A stretch of 32,919 nt of DNA, from positions 1-32,919 of the forward strand of contig JABZGM010000001.1 of assembly GCA_015259235.1 (NCBI GenBank). Direction: 5' to 3'. A program made the translations under genes and the position numbers. The notes below the pieces were generated by a model, which searched no databases, was not told where the DNA came from, and worked only from the letters and a program-made list of their open reading frames with translations. Positions within the stretch are counted from its first letter, which is position 1; each line of letters begins with the position of its first letter. The DNA is from Alloprevotella sp. GTDB taxonomy: Bacteria; Bacteroidota; Bacteroidia; Bacteroidales; Bacteroidaceae. Of this stretch, positions 16,307 through 23,834 are shown piece after piece.

Positions 16307-17206
16307 TTAGGGAACGAGGACTTTCACGGTAGTACCGTTGGAGTAGCGCACCACATTCACGCCCTTAGTAGGAGCTGAAAGGCGGCGACCTTGGAGGTCA
16401 AAGCGTGCCACTTCCTTCACATCGTTAGAGAGCGTTACAGTCTTCACACCAGTCACGATGGCTGTTTCAGGCTTAATTTTACCTTCAAAGGCAGCTTTAT
16501 AAGCCTCTAGAGCCTCAGCAGGAACGACAATTTTAGTGAGCTTAGGGCAATTATTGAACAACGCAGCAGGGACATTCGCAGGAACAGTGGTGCCAGTGAA
16601 CACCACAGTGGTGAGTTTTGCACAGTTGTCGAACACCTTGTCCTCGAGACCACTCAAAGCAGATGGGAGAACAACTTCTTTAAGGTTTGTATTTGCAAAC
16701 GCATATTGGCGAATGGTCTTCACCGTGTTGGGAATCACCACTTCGGTGAGTCCTGAATACTGGAAAGCATAACCAGAAATAACAGTGGTATTCTCAGGAA
16801 GAATCACTTTCTTGAGGGGCTCGCAGCGATAGAAGAGCCTCACACCGATTTCGTTGTCAGCACTGGGACCATAGTAACGTGAGTAGAAACCAACTTTTTC
16901 ATTGAAATAGTTCTTACCAGACTCTTGTTTGATGAGTGCCTTTGAGAGATCGAGGGTAGAAGTCACGCCTTCAGATTCAGCACCAGAGAAGTCGCGGCCA
17001 CACATCTCACGCACGAGCTTGAGGTCTTCGCCATTGATAGGACCTGCCACGGTGAGTGCTTTTGTGTTATAGCGATTCGCTTCAGGAATGAGCGAAGCGA
17101 GTTCGCCAGTCTTGGTGGTGGTCACTGACTTCTGAGCGAAGGTAGCAGCAGACACCAAAGCAACGGCTGCCAAAGCACAGCCACGAAAAAGAGTAGAGAT
17201 TTGCAT
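16307..17206 (-). CDS. BspA-like leucine-rich repeat protein with T9SS-type C-terminus
   Basis: Exported 299-residue protein. Signal peptide about 1-24 (MQISTLFRGCALAAVALVSAATFAQ). Residues about 125-245 hold BspA/TpLRR-type repeats (LKKVILPENTTVISGYAFQYSGLTEVVIPNTVKTIRQYAFANTNLKEVVLPSAL and so on, roughly 23-residue period). The last 35 residues, VARFDLQGRRL...KGVNVVRYSNGTTVKVLVP, resemble the type A sorting domain used by the type IX secretion system in Prevotella and Porphyromonas relatives. BspA-like proteins often bind host matrix or other cells. It lies 181 bp downstream of the previous minus-strand gene; a short CGAGC-aa-GCTCG stem lies between, and no clear promoter was found, so membership of the import operon is uncertain. 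Confidence 0.8.
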   Translation of the reverse strand: MQISTLFRGCALAAVALVSAATFAQKSVTTTKTGELASLIPEANRYNTKALTVAGPINGEDLKLVREMCGRDFSGAESEGVTSTLDLSKALIKQESGKNYFNEKVGFYSRYYGPSADNEIGVRLFYRCEPLKKVILPENTTVISGYAFQYSGLTEVVIPNTVKTIRQYAFANTNLKEVVLPSALSGLEDKVFDNCAKLTTVVFTGTTVPANVPAALFNNCPKLTKIVVPAEALEAYKAAFEGKIKPETAIVTGVKTVTLSNDVKEVARFDLQGRRLSAPTKGVNVVRYSNGTTVKVLVP

Positions 17207-17387
17207 GTTGTTGATTGTTTTGTGATAAATAAAAGTTGGATTTCATCCTTCGTTTTCTCGCCATGGCATAACTCGAGCAAGCTCGGTTCTGCTCATTTGG
17301 CTTAACGAAAACGTTGATATATAGGAAATTCTCAAGTGGTTGTTGCGCTCATTAGCATCTATGAGGGAACAACCAGCGATGAAAACT

Positions 17388-18335
17388 CTAACGAGTTTCA
17401 AAAGGAAGGACGAGTTTGTGCCCTTTTCCACGGAGCACCACATAGCGTTGGCGCACTTCTTCCACAATGAGCGTGTGCTGACCTTCGGTGAGTCCGCTAT
17501 TGCGAAACTCATCGGGATAGCGCATAGTGTAGTTGAGGGAAAGATGTTGTCCCACTTTGGGATTGACGATAGCAGGGGTCACTTGGAGCGAGCGCAGAGC
17601 ACCATAAGGCTGCGCATTATTGTTGAGCCACACGCCTACACCTTTGCGATGCACCACTGAAAGGGTGTTCATTTGGCGGAAGATACTGCGAGAAGTCGTG
17701 CCGTAGATGCCAGGACGATTCACCTCTCCCTCACAGCGCACCACGACTTTCAACAATGTGGGCTTTCCCTCGGGAGGAACGATTTTCACCTGTGCCTCAC
17801 CTTCATAGCGAGCATCCACCTCTAATATATTAGTTTTGGCATTCCATTTCGTAGTAATCGCTCCTTCGGGGTCTAAGACTTCGAGGTCAGCATATTTTCC
17901 ACCACCGTTCACACTGATAAATCGGCTTTCATCACGTGGAAATAGCCTTACTTCTTGATGGCTCACACTCACTTCGCGATCCTCCACGTGGAGGGCGATG
18001 CGACGTGTTTCATCGCCCGAATGGATGGTGGCGACTGTCTTTCCTGTGAGTTGACCTGTGATGCGGAGGGTGTCTTCATTGATGGCGACTTTTGCCAAAG
18101 TACCGTCTGCCACATAGGCTGCATATTTGCCCGTACCGCCACTGAGCAACACGATGCGCGTGGCTTCGGGAGAAATGGTCAAAGTGTCGGAGTCTGTGGC
18201 ACCCACACGGATGGGAGTTTGCGGCACTTCCTTGTCGTCACATGCCACAACAGACAGCAAGCAACAAAGCACTGCTCCGCACCAGAATGGAAGACGAAAC
18301 CAGGAATGTCGAAGAGAGAAAAAGAGGTATTGCAT
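17388..18335 (-). CDS. Lipoprotein with two Ig-like repeats, function unknown
   Basis: The start is placed at the ATG at 18335, giving 315 residues and a lipoprotein signal ending in LLSVVAC (Cys32). An in-frame ATG 22 codons upstream overlaps the preceding gene. After the signal come two similar segments of about 70 residues: one with RIVLLSGGTGKYAAYV...RRIALHV and one with RFISVNGGGKYADLEV...TLLKVVV. Both have a GG-x-GKY turn and end in a hydrophobic strand, suggesting tandem Ig-like domains by duplication. The C-terminal 100 residues (IYGTTSRSIFRQMNTLSVV... to the end) are not recognised. It is 46 bp downstream of the fibronectin-III gene and probably co-transcribed. Inferred surface accessory; no enzymatic motif. 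Confidence 0.65.
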   Translation of the reverse strand: MQYLFFSLRHSWFRLPFWCGAVLCCLLSVVACDDKEVPQTPIRVGATDSDTLTISPEATRIVLLSGGTGKYAAYVADGTLAKVAINEDTLRITGQLTGKTVATIHSGDETRRIALHVEDREVSVSHQEVRLFPRDESRFISVNGGGKYADLEVLDPEGAITTKWNAKTNILEVDARYEGEAQVKIVPPEGKPTLLKVVVRCEGEVNRPGIYGTTSRSIFRQMNTLSVVHRKGVGVWLNNNAQPYGALRSLQVTPAIVNPKVGQHLSLNYTMRYPDEFRNSGLTEGQHTLIVEEVRQRYVVLRGKGHKLVLPFETR

Positions 18336-18381
18336 TTGCAAAAGAATAATCTGAATTGATGAAAATAGGAGGCAAGGAAGT

Positions 18382-19602
18382 TTAGTCCACTTGCACCACA
18401 TATTCTAGCGTCCACTCACGTTCGGGTGATTCTACCACAACGATGCGCAGCACGTGTTCGCCTGCTGAGGGGAAAACGAGGAAATCTCCATCAGGTAGCA
18501 CGGCTTGGTCGTCAATCTCATAAGTGATTTTTGCTGCATTTTCTGCCAAATCGCGCCAATAGAGGGGCAGACGACGTGGACAAGTGCCGTTCTCGCGAAT
18601 GGTGTAAAGCTGAGGAATGCGAGTGTCATCATTGACTCCACGGTCGAGTTGCTGGGTTTTCACCGCAAGTTGCGCAGTTTTCTCAGAAAGTTCCTCTCCC
18701 ACTCGAGTAGCAATGGTGATAACATAGTTGGTGTTGGGCAGCAAATGCGTCAATAAGTATTGGTGTTCACTGGTAGTGGTCTTTACTTCACCATTTACAC
18801 GCACTTCATATTGCGCTCCTGCCTGTGCCACGGGCAACCACGACAAGGCAATTTCTCTCTGCTGGGCTTTTACTTTGAGATCGGTGGGAGGCAACAAGTT
18901 GTTATTGGCAGTAGGCTCGGCTATCATCACAAGACTGATGTCGTCCATTTGGATAAACCCACCAGCTGTTTGGGCTTCACCGTCATACTCTAGGTAAAAT
19001 CCCACACCCGCATGGTCTGCTTGGCGAGGTGCCTCAAACACGAGTTCTCTCTTCTGCCAAGTTTCAGAGATATTCGTAGCAAGATCGGCAGCCGCCTTAC
19101 GCTCATCTTTCTTCAATTTTGCGCCACCACGCAACCAATCTATAGTGGTAATCACATTGTTTTTCATCTTTTGCCCCTTATACCAGTAGGTCAAACGATA
19201 GGTGGCTCCTCCTTTTACACGAAGATGGTAGGGATAGAACTCTGCATCGCGCGTATAAAAAGACCCGCCGTTGGGATAAAACGTCATAGCATACTCACCG
19301 CTATGCGCATCTTTCGTGCGTTTGGGGAAAAGTGAAGCATTGATGTACCAGAACTGTGGTTTGAGATAAGGGTCAAAATCTGCAGGAGGATTTTCTTCTT
19401 CCGAACCATCATCGGGATTTTCATTATCATTTTCAGATACTTCCGCAGTAGTCGCAGCACGTGTGGAAGCCACATCAATAGGGGCTGTTCTGTAGGATTC
19501 AAAACCGCCATTGGGCAGAATGTTTTGTCCCAACTGTGCAAAGGTTTGTAGGGAAAATCCGCAAAGAATCAGTACAAAAAGAGAATATAATCGTTGCGTC
19601 AT
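18382..19602 (-). CDS. Secreted protein with jelly-roll-like and fibronectin type III domains
   Basis: 406 residues from ATG 19602, chosen because the signal peptide MTQRLYSLFVLILCGFSLQTFAQ begins there; an upstream in-frame ATG adds 14 unlikely residues. The mature start LGQNILPNGGFE is typical of carbohydrate-binding, galactose-binding-like beta-sandwich domains, which would extend to about residue 228 (ending GGFIQMDDISLVMI). An acidic linker (about 55-76, rich in Glu, Asp, Asn) interrupts it early. A fibronectin type III domain covers about 238-316 (PPTDLKVKAQQREIALSW...LLPNTNYVITIATRVG). The last 85 residues form an unrecognised beta-rich domain. No catalytic motif. It lies between the DUF4856 gene (116 bp gap) and the Ig-like lipoprotein. 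Glycan or protein binding is inferred. Confidence 0.7.
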   Translation of the reverse strand: MTQRLYSLFVLILCGFSLQTFAQLGQNILPNGGFESYRTAPIDVASTRAATTAEVSENDNENPDDGSEEENPPADFDPYLKPQFWYINASLFPKRTKDAHSGEYAMTFYPNGGSFYTRDAEFYPYHLRVKGGATYRLTYWYKGQKMKNNVITTIDWLRGGAKLKKDERKAAADLATNISETWQKRELVFEAPRQADHAGVGFYLEYDGEAQTAGGFIQMDDISLVMIAEPTANNNLLPPTDLKVKAQQREIALSWLPVAQAGAQYEVRVNGEVKTTTSEHQYLLTHLLPNTNYVITIATRVGEELSEKTAQLAVKTQQLDRGVNDDTRIPQLYTIRENGTCPRRLPLYWRDLAENAAKITYEIDDQAVLPDGDFLVFPSAGEHVLRIVVVESPEREWTLEYVVQVD

Positions 19603-19718
19603 ATCAGAAAAGACGTGAGATTTTATAAATGTATATATGGGCAAGAGAGGAAATATGTGAGCGAAAACTGCAGGCAGTAGCCTGCCCCCTGCCGTATTGA
19701 CGGAGAATGGCGAAGCAC

Positions 19719-20888
19719 TTATTTCAAACCGTATCGCTCCTTAATCTGTTTTGCCACTTGAAAGAGCACACCTTCTTGTGCTGTTGTGCCAAGCAGTCGT
19801 TCGCGCTCCCACATCCCTCCCTCGGCAGTGAGAGTGGCAATGAGGGCATTCACCTCATCATAGGTGAAATAGGGCTTTCCCTCGGCATTACGGGTGAACT
19901 GCAAAGCATAGATGGCGCCAAGTGCTTGTCCCAAGAAAGGCAGAGCGTGGGCAGGTTCTTCGTTGAGATTGCTCAAAGTGCGCGTGCCCGTGAGCAAATG
20001 TAGAGCATTGGCAGCTGCCACCTTGGAAAGTTCAGACCGCACGATGCGCATTTGCTCCAGAGCATCGGTATATCGATATTCTGTCAAGGCTTGACGACCT
20101 AGGGCAAAGGCACGATACAGGGTGATGCGACTCTTCTTTAGGGCTGAAATCTCGGAGTTTTCCACCAAGGGCAACCAATACTGATAGTATCCCCAAGCTA
20201 AATCCCAATGGTGCTCGAGCGCAGTGTAGTTGCGTCCTGGGAGGAGTTTGCCATTTTCGTGATCATTGCGAAGTTGTTCATTGAGCAGCACCGCCTCATC
20301 CAAGTGCACATTGAGGATTTGGTCGAGAAAAGCCGCACCACGCACGAGTTCTTGAAACATTTCTGCCACTACGACACCACGGTCATCGGCAAAGCATAGA
20401 TTGACATCACCAATATGATAACCAACAAAGCCACCTTTACCCTTTTCTGCACGTTGATTGCGCGTGGTGCTCGGACTTGTTGTGCCGAGTCCACTGAGTT
20501 TTCCTGTGGTTGTGAAGATTTGCTCCACATCACTCAAGACTTTCGCGCTGTCTGCTGCATGAAGTGCCGAACGACAAAGGATATTTCTAGGCGACCATCC
20601 AAATTCTCCTTCGTTAAAATAGCCCTTCATACGCGTCATGTTGGCAGGGTACATGAGATTGGCTTCCACCAAAAAACTCGAATAAACGTAGTCCAATGGC
20701 TGTTTGACCAACTGGCACTCGAGAATATCCACGCTACTTGTCCCATTTCGCTTAAAACTATAAGTGGGATCGGGCACAGGCGGATAGATATAGGACGTCT
20801 CCACCACTTCGTCGGAAGTCGTATCACAACTTTGCAGCGAAAAGACGCCAAGAAGTAGAAAAGGAAGAAGAGAATAGACGTTAGACAT
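19719..20888 (-). CDS. DUF4856-family (imelysin-related) lipoprotein
   Basis: 389-residue lipoprotein with lipobox SLQSC (Cys21). Family call rests on the opening YIYPPVPDPTYSFKRNGTSSVDI (DUF4856 proteins start YPxPxxYxF...GxxxR/xxxxL) and the conserved ALEHHWDLAWGYYQYWLP (family KHWDEAxGYxG). The body is strongly helical, as expected of the imelysin-like fold. DUF4856 proteins are related to imelysins, found in iron-regulated Bacteroidetes loci, which supports but does not prove an iron- or metal-linked role. The first codons are written in a 7-base DNA repeat (TTAGACA/TTAGAGA on the plus strand), giving an N-terminus MSNVYSL like three neighbours. A repeat-rich 91-bp gap separates it from the previous gene. 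Confidence 0.72.
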   Translation of the reverse strand: MSNVYSLLPFLLLGVFSLQSCDTTSDEVVETSYIYPPVPDPTYSFKRNGTSSVDILECQLVKQPLDYVYSSFLVEANLMYPANMTRMKGYFNEGEFGWSPRNILCRSALHAADSAKVLSDVEQIFTTTGKLSGLGTTSPSTTRNQRAEKGKGGFVGYHIGDVNLCFADDRGVVVAEMFQELVRGAAFLDQILNVHLDEAVLLNEQLRNDHENGKLLPGRNYTALEHHWDLAWGYYQYWLPLVENSEISALKKSRITLYRAFALGRQALTEYRYTDALEQMRIVRSELSKVAAANALHLLTGTRTLSNLNEEPAHALPFLGQALGAIYALQFTRNAEGKPYFTYDEVNALIATLTAEGGMWERERLLGTTAQEGVLFQVAKQIKERYGLK

Positions 20889-20965
20889 TAGAGATTAGAC
20901 GTTAGAGGGTCGCGGACCCGTTTTTGCTCGCCACAGAGTGGCTCGGGCGTTTTAGACGTTAGAGA
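20874..20965. repeat. Heptamer array plus hairpin repeat copy 1, over the DUF4856 start
   Basis: On the plus strand ATAGACG-TTAGACA-TTAGAGA-TTAGACG-TTAGAGG occupy 20874-20908 in perfect 7-base register; the DUF4856 start codon is the CAT at 20886-20888 inside this array. It runs into a hairpin repeat (20907-20945): GGGTC-GCG-GACCC, a T run, GCTC, then GCCAC-AGA-GTGGC and CTCG. More TTAGACG/TTAGAGA heptamers follow at 20952-20965. Two further copies of the hairpin repeat lie at 21622-21724. Confidence 0.85.
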
Positions 20966-20979
20966 GTAGACAGTGGGGT

Positions 20980-21603
20980 TTAAGGCAAAATGATGTAGCC
21001 GCAGAAGGGATGTTTTATTTTTGCTATACCCTCATCGTTCTGATGTTCCTGCACCTCCAAAGGACGCACGATGGTGAAGCCATCTTCAGAAACGGCAGAG
21101 ATACTGGCTTTAATGGAAGATCCGAAAGGACCGACACCATTGACCAAGAGATACATAGGATGTCCGGATTTTGCTTCAAAAGTCACGCGGTGTTCACGAC
21201 CATTGGTCAGATGCGTTTCAGCCGTAGTGTCACGTACTGAGGTGGCAATGGTGTGCAACTGCTGGTCAGCCCCAACATAGCGCACCACATAGCGACTGTC
21301 TACTGCATCTTTTGCCACTAGCGTGCCGCCGAAAGTAGTTTCTTTATAGCTACAAGTCAAGGTGACGCGATAAGTGCGCACATCTTCCTCAATCTTTACG
21401 CCAGGATAGACAAAAGCACTGATGGGCGCATCGGGATCACCCAAACGAAGATTTTGGTCTTCATAAGAAATCCGTGGTCGCTCAGCTCCCTTGAAAGGAA
21501 AGAGTCGATCGTAGTCTTCCAGAGGCGCATCAACCTCAGATTTCTGACAACTTCCGAGGAATAGCGCGCTAAGGAGCAACAGGGGATATAGGATGTTAGA
21601 CAT
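20980..21603 (-). CDS. Unrecognised lipoprotein of the minus-strand import locus
   Basis: 207 residues with lipobox FLGSC (Cys19) after MSNILYPLLLLSAL. The mature part alternates hydrophobic and polar residues (VRTYRVTLTCSYKETTFGGTLVAKD; RYVVRYVGADQQLHTIAT; HRVTFEAKSGHPMYLLVNGVG), indicating a beta-sandwich. I do not recognise the family. It occupies the position after DUF4302 that the BACON lipoprotein holds in the plus-strand locus, but no BACON W-L pattern is visible. The start codon sits in a 7-base repeat in exactly the same phase as that of DUF4856. Flanked on both sides by hairpin repeats. Likely a surface-exposed accessory binding protein; this is inference from context. Confidence 0.7.
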   Translation of the reverse strand: MSNILYPLLLLSALFLGSCQKSEVDAPLEDYDRLFPFKGAERPRISYEDQNLRLGDPDAPISAFVYPGVKIEEDVRTYRVTLTCSYKETTFGGTLVAKDAVDSRYVVRYVGADQQLHTIATSVRDTTAETHLTNGREHRVTFEAKSGHPMYLLVNGVGPFGSSIKASISAVSEDGFTIVRPLEVQEHQNDEGIAKIKHPFCGYIILP

Positions 21604-21724
21604 TAGAGACTAGACGTTAGAGGGTCGCAGACCCTTTTTTGCTCGCCACGACTAGCGTGGCTCGATGTTAGAATATAGAGATGGGCACAGACCCTTTTTT
21701 GCTCGCCACGACAAGCGTGGCTTG
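21596..21724. repeat. Heptamer array plus hairpin repeat copies 2 and 3
   Basis: Heptamers TTAGACA-TTAGAGA-CTAGACG-TTAGAGG fill 21596-21623, with the CAT start of the 207-aa lipoprotein at 21601-21603. Hairpin repeat copy 2 is 21622-21664 (GGGTC-GCA-GACCC, six T, GCTC, GCCACG-ACTAG-CGTGGC, CTCG) and copy 3 is 21683-21724 (GGGCACAGACCC, six T, GCTC, GCCACG-ACAAG-CGTGGC, CTTG). Compared with copy 1, the right hairpin keeps its pairing although the loop changes. On the plus strand the left half looks like a very short terminator. Confidence 0.88.
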
Positions 21725-21728
21725 ATAA

Positions 21729-21744
21729 TAGAATCTAGATTCTA
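21729..21744. repeat. 16-bp perfect palindrome TAGAATCTAGATTCTA
   Basis: Perfect inverted symmetry without loop, 35 bp downstream of the DUF4302 stop codon and next to hairpin repeat copy 3. It resembles degenerate members of the neighbouring TTAGANN heptamers (ATAGAAT, CTAGATT, CTAGATG), so it may simply be part of the same repeat field. Confidence 0.6.
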
Positions 21745-21779
21745 GATGCAAGACGAGAGGAAGTGAACGCAACCTCGCA

Positions 21780-22799
21780 CTATTTCGCATCCCAAATCTC
21801 GGCTTTCAGTCCGGTGATTCTGCCTTCAGGGTGCAAATGACGGCTCACATAGCGTGTGGTTCGAAGCAGTGTGTCATACACTTCCACAAGTTCTGCTTCA
21901 AACTTGTTGCCATTGCGCACAAAATCATAGAATTGTATCTTCTTGTCATAGCGCAAACCTGCGCGGAAAGTCAAGCCTTGCTCCGTGCCTACGTAGCCTG
22001 AGCCCAAACCTGTGATGGATTTTGGAGGATAGTCAGGGATGGGATTGCGCTGTTTGACAAAGACAAAGAGATAAAATCGCTTATCTTTGATTTCGCGCAA
22101 CAGAGATGCGTTGGTTTCCACTGGACGCTTCACGAAGTAATCACTCTGAAAATAGATGCGTCCTCCTTGATGAATGCGCAACTGAGGGTTGAGCATCCCT
22201 TCAAACCATTGACGATTCTCCACCGACTTCTGCACCACCTCTGCCATTCCCTCTGGAGATTTGAGCGGAACCATGCGAATGTATTCGCGCGCTGGGCGCA
22301 AATGCTGTGCTGTGCGAAACATCAGTGCACCATCAGGGTCGGTGCCCATGAAGAGCCAGTCGGAACTTCCTTCAAAACGCTCATTGACCAGTTGGTGCAA
22401 ATAGGAATAAGTCACAAAACTCAACTGGGTAAAACTATTTCTGTTGATAGAAAATTCACTCACCTCGGGAGTTTTGGCGGTGTTGTCGGAATAGTCGGCA
22501 CGCATCTCCACCTTATTGTCTGCCGTAAAGCGCATGGTGAAACAATGCCCGCCATATCCGTAGCTTCCGCGTAGGAGCGACTGAGGAATATCTTGGTCGG
22601 GCTGGGTGTAGAGCAAAGAGTCGGTGCGTGAGAAATAGAGGACTCTCCACCCATAAGGCGCACTGACGAGCCGTTGTTTCAGAGCATCTACGGCATCTTG
22701 CGCACGTGTTGTGGGCGAAGTCTTAAAAACAGAATCATCACTATTGCAAGCGGCAAGTGTGCCGAGGCAAAGCAATAGTAGAAAGAGATACTTACGCAT
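21780..22799 (-). CDS. DUF4302-family lipoprotein (paralog)
   Basis: 339 residues with lipobox TLAAC (Cys18). The post-lipobox block FKTSPTTRAQDAVDALKQRLVSAPYGWRVLYFSRTD is the DUF4302 signature and aligns with the plus-strand paralog at 8080-9399 (RIENAVQTTQKTLESAPNGWLLRYYAG). Shared features further on include the MRFTADNKVEMRADY strand pair, matching MKFANGHATVASDY, and the FSINRNSFTQLSF strand. It is about 100 residues shorter than the paralog at the C-terminal end. Gene order relative to the metallohydrolase is the same in both loci (33 bp downstream here). Function is unknown; surface accessory of a SusCD importer by context. Confidence 0.82.
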   Translation of the reverse strand: MRKYLFLLLLCLGTLAACNSDDSVFKTSPTTRAQDAVDALKQRLVSAPYGWRVLYFSRTDSLLYTQPDQDIPQSLLRGSYGYGGHCFTMRFTADNKVEMRADYSDNTAKTPEVSEFSINRNSFTQLSFVTYSYLHQLVNERFEGSSDWLFMGTDPDGALMFRTAQHLRPAREYIRMVPLKSPEGMAEVVQKSVENRQWFEGMLNPQLRIHQGGRIYFQSDYFVKRPVETNASLLREIKDKRFYLFVFVKQRNPIPDYPPKSITGLGSGYVGTEQGLTFRAGLRYDKKIQFYDFVRNGNKFEAELVEVYDTLLRTTRYVSRHLHPEGRITGLKAEIWDAK

Positions 22800-22832
22800 T
22801 ATATAATATAGGAGTTGCTGAGAAAAAATCCA

Positions 22833-23834
22833 CTATCCACGATAGCTGCGGAGCTTGCGTGCGGTGGTGATTTGCCAACGGCGGAAGTCTACGCGCCACA
22901 CTTTCTGCAAATAGTCCGTCACAAAGGCTTGTTTGCGGCTCAACTGCTGAGCTGCTACTTTAGCTTCTTCCGTGTAACGTGCCTGCACTTCAGGATCGGC
23001 ATCCGTGTCGGGCGTAGCGGCTTCGGTCAAAGCCTGTTGCACCTGCAAGGGAGTGGCACAAACCGTGGCACTGATCATTTCTGCCATGTCTTCTTCTGCT
23101 GAGACCATACCATGAATCGTGAGAAAACCGCGCTTGTTCGCCCATCCGTCAATGCCAAACTGTTGATCGATGGTGCGACCAGCTTGCCAAGGAGCCACCA
23201 ACGAAGCCGTGCTTCCCGTGTAGCGATCGCCAGAGATGGCGGAGAACGCCACTCGGTCATAAGGAAGTTGTGCCAGGAGACGGCGAGAGAGTTGATGAAA
23301 TCCCATGCGTGCCAACAAATAAACCTTATTGGGGTCGTCTGGGGAAAAGGCATTGCAATGGGTGAGCATCATCGTGGTGGGAGCTTGTGGCAAAGACAAC
23401 CGCACCATACCATGAGCATCGGCATAGGCTCCTCCATAAAGCACCAAGCGCAATGGCGCGCGACCGAGAAGAAAGTTAGAACGATCTTGTTCGGCAAAGG
23501 CGAAGCTCTCTAAACACAAGGTGCGGAAGGCGCGCAACACAGGTTTCACCTGCTCAGCTCGTGGAGGATAAAGATAGTCGGTTGCTGCACCGCCATGATT
23601 TTCTTGGCGATAAACCACCTCTATGCCATAAGGCACAGTGATGCTGTCGCGAATCCAGCGATCAATTTCCGTTGCTTGCACAGCACTTTGACGCGTAGCC
23701 ACCACACTTGTGGAAGAAAGTTCATCTTCTCCACAACTGCTAAGCAGAGAGATGCTCAACACAAGAAGAGCAAGAGCGCAAAGTTTATGGCGCAAAACAG
23801 AACAATTTGAAAAAAACATAGACATCGTCATCAT
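22833..23834 (-). CDS. SusCD-associated metallohydrolase-like lipoprotein, catalytic HExxH lost
   Basis: 333 residues, lipobox LLSSC (Cys34). Its start ATG overlaps the SusD stop as ATGA, which supports translational coupling. It aligns with the zinc metallohydrolase at 7176-8072: RWIRDSITVPYGIEVVYRQ with KWLLQNYTNPYNIRYSYRL, the helix LRAFRTLCLESFAF with FKYLWLDAYAEV, and SAEEDMAEMISA with NAGEDIAELQSY. At the catalytic site, HEFTH of the paralog is replaced by HQLSR (180-184 in RMGFHQLSRRLLAQLPY): the glutamate base is Gln and the second zinc histidine is Arg. The fold is therefore kept but hydrolysis is unlikely. A binding role is inferred. The reading frame is intact, so this is not a pseudogene. 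Confidence 0.82.
   Translation of the reverse strand: MMTMSMFFSNCSVLRHKLCALALLVLSISLLSSCGEDELSSTSVVATRQSAVQATEIDRWIRDSITVPYGIEVVYRQENHGGAATDYLYPPRAEQVKPVLRAFRTLCLESFAFAEQDRSNFLLGRAPLRLVLYGGAYADAHGMVRLSLPQAPTTMMLTHCNAFSPDDPNKVYLLARMGFHQLSRRLLAQLPYDRVAFSAISGDRYTGSTASLVAPWQAGRTIDQQFGIDGWANKRGFLTIHGMVSAEEDMAEMISATVCATPLQVQQALTEAATPDTDADPEVQARYTEEAKVAAQQLSRKQAFVTDYLQKVWRVDFRRWQITTARKLRSYRG

Noticed and set aside
19670..19685. Terminator between DUF4856 and the Fn3 gene (GCAGGC-AGTA-GCCTGC)
   Set aside because: The 6-bp stem lacks a proper T tract on the minus strand (only AGTTTTC), so it is a hairpin at best.
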